A DNA stretch of 17,354 nucleotides from Ruminococcaceae bacterium UBA866 (GTDB lineage: Bacteria; Bacillota; Clostridia; Oscillospirales; Ruminococcaceae). Made by a program: the position numbers and the translations under genes. The notes under the pieces are model-generated. The model was given only the letters and a program-made list of their open reading frames with translations, did not search any database and was not told the origin of the DNA. Shown here piece after piece: positions 1 through 6,442 of the stretch; within the stretch, counting starts at the first letter, position 1, and each line of letters begins with the position of its first letter. Where the stretch lies: contig DBGA01000051.1 in NCBI GenBank assembly GCA_002295325.1, positions 1 to 17,354 on the forward strand, written 5' to 3'.

Positions 1-10
1 AATAAATTAT

Positions 11-48
11 AATAAGTGTCCGCCGACTAAAGTCGGCGGACACTTATT
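11..48. terminator. Bidirectional intrinsic terminator, 3' of the Rrf2 gene
   Basis: A perfect 18-base inverted repeat (11-28 with 31-48, two-base AA loop) has a GC-rich core and AT-rich feet, and begins 29 bases past the Rrf2 stop codon. The arms end in AATAA/TTATT, so each strand gives a short U-rich tail after the stem. It probably ends rrf2 transcription on the - strand and may also stop a gene arriving from the left edge. Confidence 0.75.
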
Positions 49-76
49 TGTTAGCGTTAATATAACAACTCTATGC

Positions 77-511
77 TTAAATAATATAATTAAACTCTGC
101 TTGTTCGTTTGAGCGTTCTACCAAGTCCTTGAGTGTAATATTGTCGACAACATCTTCAACTGCAAGTTTTATTTTTTTCCATACAAATGCAGTTGTACAA
201 CTTGGAGATTTTTCACAATAACCATTATCATCAGCGCAATCCACAAGGGCAAGTGAGCCTTCCACCACACGCAAAACATCGCCCACTGTAATTTGGTCTG
301 ACGGTCTTGAAAGAGTGTATCCACCCTGTGCACCACGAACGCTTTTAACAAGCCCTGCTCGGTTTAGCTGGGTTACAATCTGTTCTAAATATTTATCTGA
401 AATATCTTGGCGGTTTGCTATTTCCTTTAACGAAATCGGCGTTGTTGTAGAGTTTGTAGCCAAATCTACCATTAATCTTAATCCATATCTGCCTTTAGTT
501 GAAATTTTCAA
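77..511 (-). CDS. Rrf2-family transcriptional regulator, IscR-like with three cysteines
   Basis: This is a 144-residue winged-helix DNA-binding protein. The N-terminus (MKISTKGRYGLRLMVDLA) and the wing around residues 59-70 (RGAQGGYTLSRP) are classic Rrf2 signatures. Cys92, Cys99 and Cys105 match the cysteine triplet that binds an Fe-S cluster in IscR; the IscR His ligand after the third Cys is a Thr here, so the fourth ligand is unclear. Translation starts at a TTG (509-511) preceded by GAAGGTG with a 5-base gap. The gene diverges from nadA, and no isc/suf or cysteine desulfurase gene is adjacent, so it may control itself and nadA. Family assignment is firm; the cluster and the target are inferred. 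Confidence 0.93.
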   Translation of the reverse strand: MKISTKGRYGLRLMVDLATNSTTTPISLKEIANRQDISDKYLEQIVTQLNRAGLVKSVRGAQGGYTLSRPSDQITVGDVLRVVEGSLALVDCADDNGYCEKSPSCTTAFVWKKIKLAVEDVVDNITLKDLVERSNEQAEFNYII

Positions 512-538
512 TGTATCACCTTCAAATTATTTTTATTC

Positions 539-564
539 AATAGCGTGGCGTTTACCATGCTATT
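539..564 (-). promoter_or_regulatory. Imperfect inverted repeat in the rrf2 leader
   Basis: AATAGCGTGG (539-548) and CCATGCTATT (555-564) form a 10-base inverted repeat with one G-T pair and a six-base loop. It lies in the predicted 5' untranslated region of the Rrf2 gene, 18 bases upstream of the ribosome site. It could be an RNA hairpin or a protein-binding dyad; the sequence does not decide. Confidence 0.35.
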
Positions 565-617
565 TCAAATTTACTAGACATTTTTCTAAAAGTATTGTAT
601 CATATATGCAGTGCATT

Positions 618-645
618 TTGATATTTATACCAATCACTTTATGAT
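618..645 (+). promoter_or_regulatory. Possible nadA promoter
   Basis: TTGATA (618-623) and TATGAT (640-645) are 16 bases apart on the + strand, overlapping the opposing rrf2 promoter and the first copy of the 13-base direct repeat. A second candidate -10, TATACT (685-690), lies nearer to nadA but has no recognisable -35, as might be expected of an activated promoter. Confidence 0.3.
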
Positions 646-646
646 T

Positions 647-675
647 AGTATATCATAAATATAATAAACATTCAA
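647..675 (-). promoter_or_regulatory. Predicted rrf2 promoter
   Basis: On the - strand TTGAAT (670-675) and TATACT (647-652) are 17 bases apart, a good sigma-A match. Two near-identical 13-mers, ATGATTAGTATAT (641-653) and ATGATTATTATAT (675-687), overlap the -10 and abut the -35. This placement suits an autorepressor site. Confidence 0.5.
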
Positions 676-727
676 TGATTATTATATACTAAAACAGTGG
701 GAATAAAATTTAGAAATGGAGCTTACA

Positions 728-1639
728 ATGTTACGAGAATTACAAGATAAAATACTGAAATTAAAAAAAGAAAAGAATATTGCGATTTTGGCTCACAGCT
801 ACCAATCAACCGACATTTTAGAAATTGCTGATTTTAGGGGTGACTCCTATCAGCTTTCAGTTATTGCCAAAGAATTGGATTGTGAAACTGTTATTATGTG
901 CGGCGTAAAGTTTATGGCTGAAACTCTTAAAATGCTGTCACCAGAAAAAAAGGTAATTTTACCGATTGCACAAGCGACTTGCCCTATGGCTGAGCAAATC
1001 TCACCAGAGCGTGTGGTTCAATTTAAAAAAGAAAATCCTACCTTTAAAGTAGTTGCCTACATAAACACAACTGCTGAATTAAAGGCTGTATGCGACGTTT
1101 GCGTTACCTCTTCAAGTGCACTTAAAATTGTTTCAGCACTCGACACGAAGGACATTCTATTTATTCCTGATAAAAATTTAGGTGCATACATCAGCTCACA
1201 ATTGCCACAAAAGAATATTGTTTTATGGGACGGGTACTGCCCTATTCATGACGCTGTAACTGTTAAGGATTGCATTGAAGCAAAACAACTTCATCCTAAT
1301 GCAAAAGTCTTAATGCACCCAGAACTGCCGCCTGAGGTGCTTGCGTATGGCGATGTGATTGGTTCAACTACCGCTATTATTAACTATGCCCTTGATACTG
1401 ATGATGAGTGTATTATCGGTACTGAAAAAAGTATTGCTGACTTTTTAAAATTGCAAAAGCCTGATGGTAAATTCTATTTGCTTTCTAAAAAGCTAATGTG
1501 CCCAGATATGAGAATGACTACCCTATCTGACGTTTATGCCGCAATGATAAGCGATAGCGGTCATGAGGTTATCCTTAGTGATGAACTTCTAGCTGCTGCA
1601 AGAAAACCAATCGATGAAATGATTAGATTAGGTGGATAA
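728..1639 (+). CDS. nadA: Quinolinate synthase NadA
   Basis: NadA condenses iminoaspartate with dihydroxyacetone phosphate to quinolinate, the committed step of de novo NAD synthesis, using an oxygen-sensitive [4Fe-4S] cluster. I start it at ATG 728 (303 residues) because GGAG lies 6 bases upstream; the earlier in-frame ATG at 716 lacks a well-placed site. Numbered from 728, the expected ligands are Cys85 (in ATCPMAE), Cys171 (in GYCPIH) and Cys258 (in LMCPDM); their spacing of 86 and 87 residues closely matches characterised NadA proteins. Substrate motifs AHSY, AYINTTAE, TSSSA, MHPE and GSTT are all present. nadB and nadC, its usual partners, are not adjacent. The divergent Rrf2 gene suggests control by Fe-S status. 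Confidence 0.96.
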   Translation: MLRELQDKILKLKKEKNIAILAHSYQSTDILEIADFRGDSYQLSVIAKELDCETVIMCGVKFMAETLKMLSPEKKVILPIAQATCPMAEQISPERVVQFKKENPTFKVVAYINTTAELKAVCDVCVTSSSALKIVSALDTKDILFIPDKNLGAYISSQLPQKNIVLWDGYCPIHDAVTVKDCIEAKQLHPNAKVLMHPELPPEVLAYGDVIGSTTAIINYALDTDDECIIGTEKSIADFLKLQKPDGKFYLLSKKLMCPDMRMTTLSDVYAAMISDSGHEVILSDELLAAARKPIDEMIRLGG

Positions 1640-1653
1640 TTAAATTCCATAAA

Positions 1654-1680
1654 AAAACAGGACATAAAATGTCCTGTTTT
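1654..1680. terminator. Bidirectional terminator between nadA and sod
   Basis: An 11-base perfect stem (AAAACAGGACA at 1654-1664 with its complement at 1670-1680, loop TAAAA) sits between two convergent genes, 14 bases past the nadA stop and 2 bases before the sod stop. The arms end in A and T runs, so it works for both strands. Confidence 0.88.
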
Positions 1681-1682
1681 CT

Positions 1683-2306
1683 TTATTTTTGAATATAACA
1701 TTCTTCTGCAAAATCCCAATCAATAACTTCAAACCAGTCGTCAATGTATTTATCCCTCATATTTTGATGCTTTAAGTAATAGGAGTGTTCCCAAACGTCA
1801 ATCATAATTACAGGACATAAATCTATAGGCAAAACTGTGCATTGATTTGGCAACGTTACAATTTTAAGTTTTCCTAAGGGGTTAACGCAAAGAGCCGCAT
1901 ACCCGGAGCCAAACACTTTTAGTGCTGTAGCTTTAAATATTGACTTAAATTCATCAAATGTTCCAAATTGGCATTCTATTGCTGCTAATAATCTAGGTCT
2001 TGGGAAACGAGAACTGTTGGGTGTCATACCTGAAAAATAGAAATTGTGATTAAATACTCCACCAGCATTATTGATGACGTCATTTTGTATGTTATAGGGT
2101 AATAGATAGCTGTTTTTAATTAGTTCTTTCAATGACCAACATTGATATTTAGGGGAATTCTCTAGTGCCTTGTTAAGGTTGTCAACATACTTTTTCAGAT
2201 GCCTGTTGTGATGAATTTCAACGGTTTTCGTGTCAATAAATGGTTCGAGTGCATCATAGCTGTAATTTAGTTGCATAAGCCTGAATGGATAGCAGTCTGT
2301 ACTAAT
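1683..2306 (-). CDS. sodA: Superoxide dismutase, Fe/Mn family (Mn-type active site)
   Basis: This 207-residue enzyme dismutates superoxide. Counting from the start used here, metal ligands are His32 (EIHHNRH), His87 (FNHNFYF), Asp170 and His174 (DVWEHSYY), with gateway Tyr40. The Gly at position 83 together with Gln155 in the C-terminal half is the arrangement typical of Mn rather than Fe enzymes. The start is unusual. A perfect AGGAGG (2315-2320) lies 8 bases before an ATT codon (2304-2306), while the only upstream candidate, GTG 2313-2315, overlaps that ribosome site and has a stop two codons above it. The next in-frame ATG (2274-2276) would remove the conserved YPF segment and lacks a good site. 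Function is secure; the start is inferred. Confidence 0.93.
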   Translation of the reverse strand: MSTDCYPFRLMQLNYSYDALEPFIDTKTVEIHHNRHLKKYVDNLNKALENSPKYQCWSLKELIKNSYLLPYNIQNDVINNAGGVFNHNFYFSGMTPNSSRFPRPRLLAAIECQFGTFDEFKSIFKATALKVFGSGYAALCVNPLGKLKIVTLPNQCTVLPIDLCPVIMIDVWEHSYYLKHQNMRDKYIDDWFEVIDWDFAEECYIQK

Positions 2307-2342
2307 GGCAAACACCTCCTAAAATTATAATATGAAGAATAG

Positions 2343-2370
2343 ATTATATGTGTGAAATAATATTTTACAA
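2343..2370 (-). promoter_or_regulatory. Predicted sod promoter
   Basis: On the - strand TTGTAA (2365-2370) and a consensus TATAAT (2343-2348) are 16 bases apart, giving a leader of about 30 bases before the AGGAGG ribosome site. No PerR-like or Fur-like box was recognised by eye. Confidence 0.6.
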
Positions 2371-2400
2371 TTTATTTACTACTGGAATATTTGTTTTTTG

Positions 2401-2428
2401 TTGAATATTTTCAATTTTATGATATAAT
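2401..2428 (+). promoter_or_regulatory. Predicted promoter of the SGNH hydrolase cluster
   Basis: TTGAAT (2401-2406) and consensus TATAAT (2423-2428) are 16 bases apart and read into the SGNH hydrolase gene, with an expected leader of about 50 bases. Confidence 0.6.
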
Positions 2429-2486
2429 AGGAATGTTATTGTAATGAAATCTTGCATAACTATGAATGTGTAAAGGAATGTTTTAC

Positions 2487-3293
2487 TTGGCGAAAAAAGT
2501 TCAAATTATGTGCTATGTAACAATAATAGTAGTGACTTTGTCTTTGACTGCTATATTGTTTATTAATACACCTGCTTGCTCAAATTGTGGAAGCAAGCTG
2601 TGTTTTAGTAGATGCACAATTGTATACAATATAGATAATCCTGCTAAGGTGCGTCCAAATGCACCCAAAACTAACCAAAATACCACGCGACTTTTTGAAA
2701 CAGATCGTGCAGATGAAAGCTATCTTGATAAAATTACCTTTATAGGTGATTCACGCACAGTTGGACTGGTACTTCATGGGATACCCGAGAAGAATATCTT
2801 TGCAGAGGATGGATTAAACCATGAACAGGCGCTAACAAAAGATGTGGTTAGGCTGAATGAAAAAAAACTTACAACAATAAAAGAGGCGGTCATGGTTACT
2901 GCTCCAGATATTATGATGGTGAATTTCGGCATAAATGGAGCGGCATATATGCCGGTAGATACGTTTATGGAGGGCTATGAAAAACTCATTGATGAACTTT
3001 TAGAGGCATCACCAAGCAGTATCGTTGTAATTGAATCTATTATGCCGGTATCTCTTTCTTATGAGCAAACAGAAAGTGGCTGTTCAAACGAAAAAATTGA
3101 TGAGTTAAATGATGCACTTTATGAAATGGCAAAGAAAAAAGGACTTTATTATCTTGCTACCAATGAAGTTATGAAAAACAATAATAACGATCTTATTGAC
3201 AGCTATCATCGTGGAGACGGAATACACTACAATGCTAAAGCGTATGATGCAATTATTGAGTATATTCTAACTCACGAAATTTACAGGAAATAA
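2487..3293 (+). CDS. Membrane-anchored SGNH/GDSL-type hydrolase
   Basis: A 268-residue protein with an N-terminal membrane anchor (about residues 8-26) and an extracytoplasmic SGNH-like esterase domain. Block I is IGDSR with the nucleophile Ser89, block III is FGING (147-151), and block V is DGIH with Asp244 and His247, so the triad looks complete. Just outside the membrane are four cysteines (31, 34, 39, 43; CX2CX4CX3C). The TTG start at 2487 is chosen because AAAGGA lies 9 bases upstream; ATG at 2466 has no ribosome site and ATG at 2478 touches the AAAGGA. It is followed after 17 bases by the metallophosphoesterase, probably in one operon. The substrate is unknown; cell-wall or polysaccharide O-acyl groups are usual for the family. 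Confidence 0.85.
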   Translation: MAKKVQIMCYVTIIVVTLSLTAILFINTPACSNCGSKLCFSRCTIVYNIDNPAKVRPNAPKTNQNTTRLFETDRADESYLDKITFIGDSRTVGLVLHGIPEKNIFAEDGLNHEQALTKDVVRLNEKKLTTIKEAVMVTAPDIMMVNFGINGAAYMPVDTFMEGYEKLIDELLEASPSSIVVIESIMPVSLSYEQTESGCSNEKIDELNDALYEMAKKKGLYYLATNEVMKNNNNDLIDSYHRGDGIHYNAKAYDAIIEYILTHEIYRK

Positions 3294-3310
3294 TAATTGG
3301 AGATATTCAA

Positions 3311-4396
3311 ATGAAGGCGAAAATTTTACAAATCGAAGTAAATGAAAATAAACGTATCATAGCAATAAGCGATATTCACGGCAATTTGCAACGGCTTAAA
3401 ACATTGCTGAAAAAGATTAATTATTCTCATAACGATATTTTATTTATTGTAGGTGACACCCTTGAAAAGGGATTATATAGTCTAAAGACTTTACGATATT
3501 TATTAGAGTTATCAAAAACGAATGAAGTTTATATGCTTTGTGGAAACTGTGATACGATACTTGATGATATTCAAAACAATGATGACGACGCCCAAATGCT
3601 TGAATATATTACGCACAGGAAAAATAATATTATACATGATATGTGTAATGAGTTATCTATTACTGTTGATGAAAATTTTAAACTTAGCTCTGTGAGAGAT
3701 AAACTCATTTCACATTTTGCAGAGATTTTCGATTGGTACAATAACCTTCCACATATTATCGAAACGCAAAAGTTTATCTTTGCACATGCTGGGCTTACAT
3801 CTAAAAAATTGGATGAAAATCAGTTTTTTACTACAGTGAAAAATGACGATTTTTTGGTACAGGATATTGCGTTTGATAAGTATGTTGTCGTTGGGCATAT
3901 GCCTGTTATTAATACTTGTGATGTAGTAGGTTGTCACAATCCAAAGATTGATGAAAAAAGAAAAGTAATTGGAATTGATGGTGGAAATGTAATCAAGTCA
4001 AATGGACAACTCAATGCGTTTATCATTGAAAATTTTGAGAAATTTTCGTTTGAGAGTGTTGACGAATTGCCTCATTGTATTACAAAATCTTCACAACAGA
4101 GCAATGAAGATTCAATCAATCTCACCTGGTTTGACGGAGATATTGAACTACTCTCACAAGATGATAGATATAGCCTTTGCAGGCATATTTCCTCAAATAC
4201 AGAGTTGTATGTCTCAAATGAAAGCGTTTGGGTGCGTAAAGGCAAACAGCAATGCAATAACGGTACTAACTATCGTATCGAGGTTAAAAAAGGCGAAAAG
4301 TTATCATATATACAGGATATCGGTAATGACTGTCTTGTTAAAAAAGATGGAGTTATTGGGTTAATTTCTAAAAATATGATTGATATTTCATTGTAA
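3311..4396 (+). CDS. Calcineurin-like metallophosphoesterase with extra C-terminal domain
   Basis: A 361-residue protein. Residues 14-240 form a dinuclear-metal phosphoesterase: DIH (21-23), GD (48-49), GNCD (78-81), His159 in FAHAGL, His196 in GHMP, then GIDGG (221-225), which resembles the PPP/PrpE branch. The His of the usual GNH(D/E) is Cys80, as is also common in YfcE-type phosphodiesterases. Residues 250-361 are not part of that domain; the last 40 (GEKLSYIQ...VKKDGVIGLI) recall a bacterial SH3-like fold. No signal peptide is visible, so it is probably cytoplasmic. GGAG lies 8 bases before the ATG, and 17 bases separate it from the SGNH gene. The substrate cannot be told from sequence. 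Confidence 0.87.
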   Translation: MKAKILQIEVNENKRIIAISDIHGNLQRLKTLLKKINYSHNDILFIVGDTLEKGLYSLKTLRYLLELSKTNEVYMLCGNCDTILDDIQNNDDDAQMLEYITHRKNNIIHDMCNELSITVDENFKLSSVRDKLISHFAEIFDWYNNLPHIIETQKFIFAHAGLTSKKLDENQFFTTVKNDDFLVQDIAFDKYVVVGHMPVINTCDVVGCHNPKIDEKRKVIGIDGGNVIKSNGQLNAFIIENFEKFSFESVDELPHCITKSSQQSNEDSINLTWFDGDIELLSQDDRYSLCRHISSNTELYVSNESVWVRKGKQQCNNGTNYRIEVKKGEKLSYIQDIGNDCLVKKDGVIGLISKNMIDISL

Positions 4397-4427
4397 GCTT
4401 GTTTTGGTATTTACATTCTTTTGGGCA

Positions 4428-4470
4428 ATACTACCTACATAAATAGTTTTAAAGGTAGGTAAGTAGTATG
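4428..4470 (+). promoter_or_regulatory. Leader hairpin enclosing ribosome site and start codon of the small ORF
   Basis: ATACTACCTAC (4428-4438) is complementary to GTAGGT (4455-4460) plus AGTAT (4465-4469), with a four-base AAGT bulge. The 3' arm contains the only purine-rich ribosome site (AGG 4457-4459) and the first two bases of the start ATG. Folding would therefore hide the initiation region. Pairing is seen in the sequence; a regulatory role is inferred. Confidence 0.4.
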
Positions 4471-4641
4471 CAAGAAAAGCCGAAAAAATCTAATATGAAA
4501 CAAACTAGTGTTACAAGCAACGCTGACATTGTAAATGCAATTATAAACCAAGGACCCAGCAAGAATGACCCAAACGGCAGTTACACAGGAAAACCACTAG
4601 ACCCCAATGAAGTTCCTGTTCAAGATGCAGACGATTTATAA
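4468..4641 (+). CDS. Small conserved GSYTG...PVQDADDL protein, function unknown
   Basis: A 57-residue ORF starting at ATG 4468 and ending at TAA, immediately followed by a strong terminator. It is hydrophilic, with a Lys-rich N-terminus (MQEKPKKS), a middle DPNGSYTG, and an acidic end PVQDADDL. There is no signal peptide, membrane segment or cysteine. I recognise the GSYTG...PVQDADDL pattern as one recurring in small hypothetical proteins of Clostridia; no function is known to me. The coding sequence carries no internal stop and has ordinary codon use. It follows the phosphoesterase by 71 bases, so it may share that transcript or use its own promoter. Confidence 0.75.
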   Translation: MQEKPKKSNMKQTSVTSNADIVNAIINQGPSKNDPNGSYTGKPLDPNEVPVQDADDL

Positions 4642-4645
4642 ACAC

Positions 4646-4680
4646 AAAAATGCCTTACAGGTTACTGTAAGGCATTTTTT
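4646..4680. terminator. Bidirectional intrinsic terminator
   Basis: A 15-base perfect stem (4646-4660 with 4665-4679, loop GTTA) with core GCCTTACAG and a T-run on each strand. It lies 4 bases past the small ORF stop and 9 bases before the convergent aminotransferase stop, and serves both. Confidence 0.93.
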
Positions 4681-4689
4681 ATATGTGGA

Positions 4690-5982
4690 TTAAGCAGCTT
4701 TTTTCTCTGAAATTAGTTTTTCTAAGGTTGCGATTTTTACACAGTAGCAAAACAGCTCGATTGCAGTGTTCAGCTCATCAACAGGAGGGAATGTAGGTGC
4801 GATACGGATATTTGAGTCATCCGGGTCAGCGCCATAAGGGAATGTAGCACCGGCACCGGTTAGAACAACACCGGCATCCTTGCATAGCTCGCATACGCGT
4901 TTGGCACAACCGCTCATTGTGTTAAATGAGATGAAGTAACCACCGTTAGGCTTAACATAAGAGCCAATATCATATGGGGCAATATTTGCATCCAAAGCAG
5001 AAATTACAGCATCAAATTTAGGAGCAATAATCGCTTTGTGTTTTTCCATATGCTCATTAATTGTATCAACATTTTTAAAGAAACGAGTATGTCTTAGCTG
5101 ATTAATTTTATCAAAACCAATGGTCTGTATTGTCAAAAGCTTTTTAATAAAGTTAAGATTTTTCTCGCTTGCAGCTAAAGCCGCCACACCAGCACCACTA
5201 AAGCTAATTTTTGAAGTGGAAGCAAATTCAAACACCATATCCTCGCTGCCAACTTTTTCACACTCATCATAAATGTTTAAAAGTGTATCAGGAGTGTTTG
5301 TTAAATGGTGAACACAATATGCATTATCCCAATAAATTCTAAAGTCTTTTGCCTTTGGTTTAAGATTAGCAAAAGCCTTTACAACATCATCAGAATATGT
5401 AATTCCCATAGGGTTAGAGTACATAGGAACACACCAAATACCTTTAATGCTATCATCATTTTTAACTAGGTCAGCAACCATCGACATATCAGGGCCTTCC
5501 TCAGTCATAGGGATATTTATCATTTCAATGTTAAACAGCTCACAGATTGCAAAATGTCTATCATAGCCAGGAACAGGGCAGAGGAACTTCACTTTTGGAA
5601 GTTTGTGCCAAGGAGTAGAGCCACATACGCCAAACGACATTGATCGAGCAACAGCATCATACATCATATTTAAGCTGGAGTTACCACCTACAATAATATT
5701 TTTTGGTTCAACTTCAAGCATATCAGCGAATAGCTTTTTAGTTTCTACAAGTCCATCTAATAACCCGTAGTTTCTAGCGTCCATTCCATATGCTGAGTTT
5801 ATTATATCGCTACTTGAAAGTGTGTCAAGCATTCCCATAGATAAATCCAGTTGATCTTTTCCTGGTTTTCCTCGTGACATATCAAGGGATAATCCTTTGG
5901 CTTTAAATGTATTATAATTTGAAATTAACGAGTTATATTCTGCTTGCAATTGTGATTCTGACATTTTTTGGTACTCTTTCAT
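4690..5982 (-). CDS. Aspartate aminotransferase, MocR-like PLP fold type I
   Basis: A 430-residue PLP-dependent aminotransferase of the Asp_aminotransf group (PF12897-like, as in Corynebacterium glutamicum), which interconverts aspartate and 2-oxoglutarate with oxaloacetate and glutamate. Numbered from ATG 5982, Lys258 in STSKISFSG is the Schiff-base lysine, Asn191 (SNPMG), Asp219 and Tyr222 (WDNAY) contact the cofactor, and Arg393 (NIRIAPTFP) binds the substrate carboxylate. The ATG at 5980-5982 is preferred over the one at 6003 because GGAGG (5992-5996) lies 9 bases upstream of it and inside the longer version. It is transcribed alone, divergent from asnS, and convergent with the small ORF across a shared terminator. 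Confidence 0.93.
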   Translation of the reverse strand: MKEYQKMSESQLQAEYNSLISNYNTFKAKGLSLDMSRGKPGKDQLDLSMGMLDTLSSSDIINSAYGMDARNYGLLDGLVETKKLFADMLEVEPKNIIVGGNSSLNMMYDAVARSMSFGVCGSTPWHKLPKVKFLCPVPGYDRHFAICELFNIEMINIPMTEEGPDMSMVADLVKNDDSIKGIWCVPMYSNPMGITYSDDVVKAFANLKPKAKDFRIYWDNAYCVHHLTNTPDTLLNIYDECEKVGSEDMVFEFASTSKISFSGAGVAALAASEKNLNFIKKLLTIQTIGFDKINQLRHTRFFKNVDTINEHMEKHKAIIAPKFDAVISALDANIAPYDIGSYVKPNGGYFISFNTMSGCAKRVCELCKDAGVVLTGAGATFPYGADPDDSNIRIAPTFPPVDELNTAIELFCYCVKIATLEKLISEKKAA

Positions 5983-6017
5983 AAGTGTAAGCCTCCGATA
6001 CATTATTTATTATTTAT

Positions 6018-6046
6018 ATAATACTATATTATATGCGACTTTGCAA
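6018..6046 (-). promoter_or_regulatory. Predicted aminotransferase promoter
   Basis: On the - strand TTGCAA (6041-6046) and TATTAT (6018-6023) are 17 bases apart. The -35 box lies inside one arm of the inverted repeat at 6040-6069, which could be an operator. Confidence 0.45.
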
Positions 6047-6069
6047 GTTTGTTTTACGAAACTTGCAAA
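6040..6069. repeat. 11-base inverted repeat over the aminotransferase -35 box
   Basis: TTTGCAAGTTT (6040-6050) and AAACTTGCAAA (6059-6069) are perfect complements around an 8-base spacer. It lies upstream of the likely transcription start, so it looks like a protein-binding dyad rather than an RNA structure. The repeat is seen directly; the operator role is inferred. Confidence 0.55.
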
Positions 6070-6353
6070 AATAGTTTGTTTTGTCCAATATGAGGTCTGT
6101 TTATTAGGTGATTTTAGGAGAATGTTGCATAAGAATATTCAAAAATGATGACTAACATAAGGAATATATGCTATATAAAAGTTAAAAACAAGTTAGTTAT
6201 ATGCATGGCTCTATTAAATTGTTTTATACTGTAAACAGCAATTTTGGTTAGTTGAGTATAAGCAGAATAAATGAAGCAAAAATTCAAATCTGTTTACATA
6301 AATAATTTAAAAATTAAATTTAATCGGTAGTTTTGATTTTCATCACAATCCTA

Positions 6354-6382
6354 TTGTTATTAAGAGGGAAATGTTGTATAAT
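6354..6382 (+). promoter_or_regulatory. Predicted asnS promoter
   Basis: TTGTTA (6354-6359) and consensus TATAAT (6377-6382) are exactly 17 bases apart, giving a leader of about 54 bases. This is too short for a T-box riboswitch. Confidence 0.65.
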
Positions 6383-6442
6383 AAATTATATTGTATCAAA
6401 AATGTACTGCATTTTCGATATACTAAATAAGTAGGCAGAACA

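Larger units (their letters stand above)
5983..6442. other. 460-base divergent promoter region, no gene seen
   Basis: This interval between the aminotransferase and asnS is very AT-rich. It holds the aminotransferase leader and promoter at its left end and the asnS promoter at its right end. The middle (about 6075-6350) has no ORF with a ribosome site beyond a few codons, no T-box motif, and no stable hairpin I could find. Its length beyond what two promoters need is unexplained. Confidence 0.5.

Noticed and set aside
315..644. A 109-codon + strand frame over the rrf2 gene
   Set aside because: It lies antisense to a clear Rrf2 coding sequence and resembles no protein, so it is a shadow frame.
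716..727. nadA start at ATG 716
   Set aside because: No ribosome site is well placed before it, while GGAG is 6 bases before ATG 728.
6383..6442. T-box riboswitch before asnS
   Set aside because: The leader is only about 54 bases and no T-box sequence or antiterminator was found.
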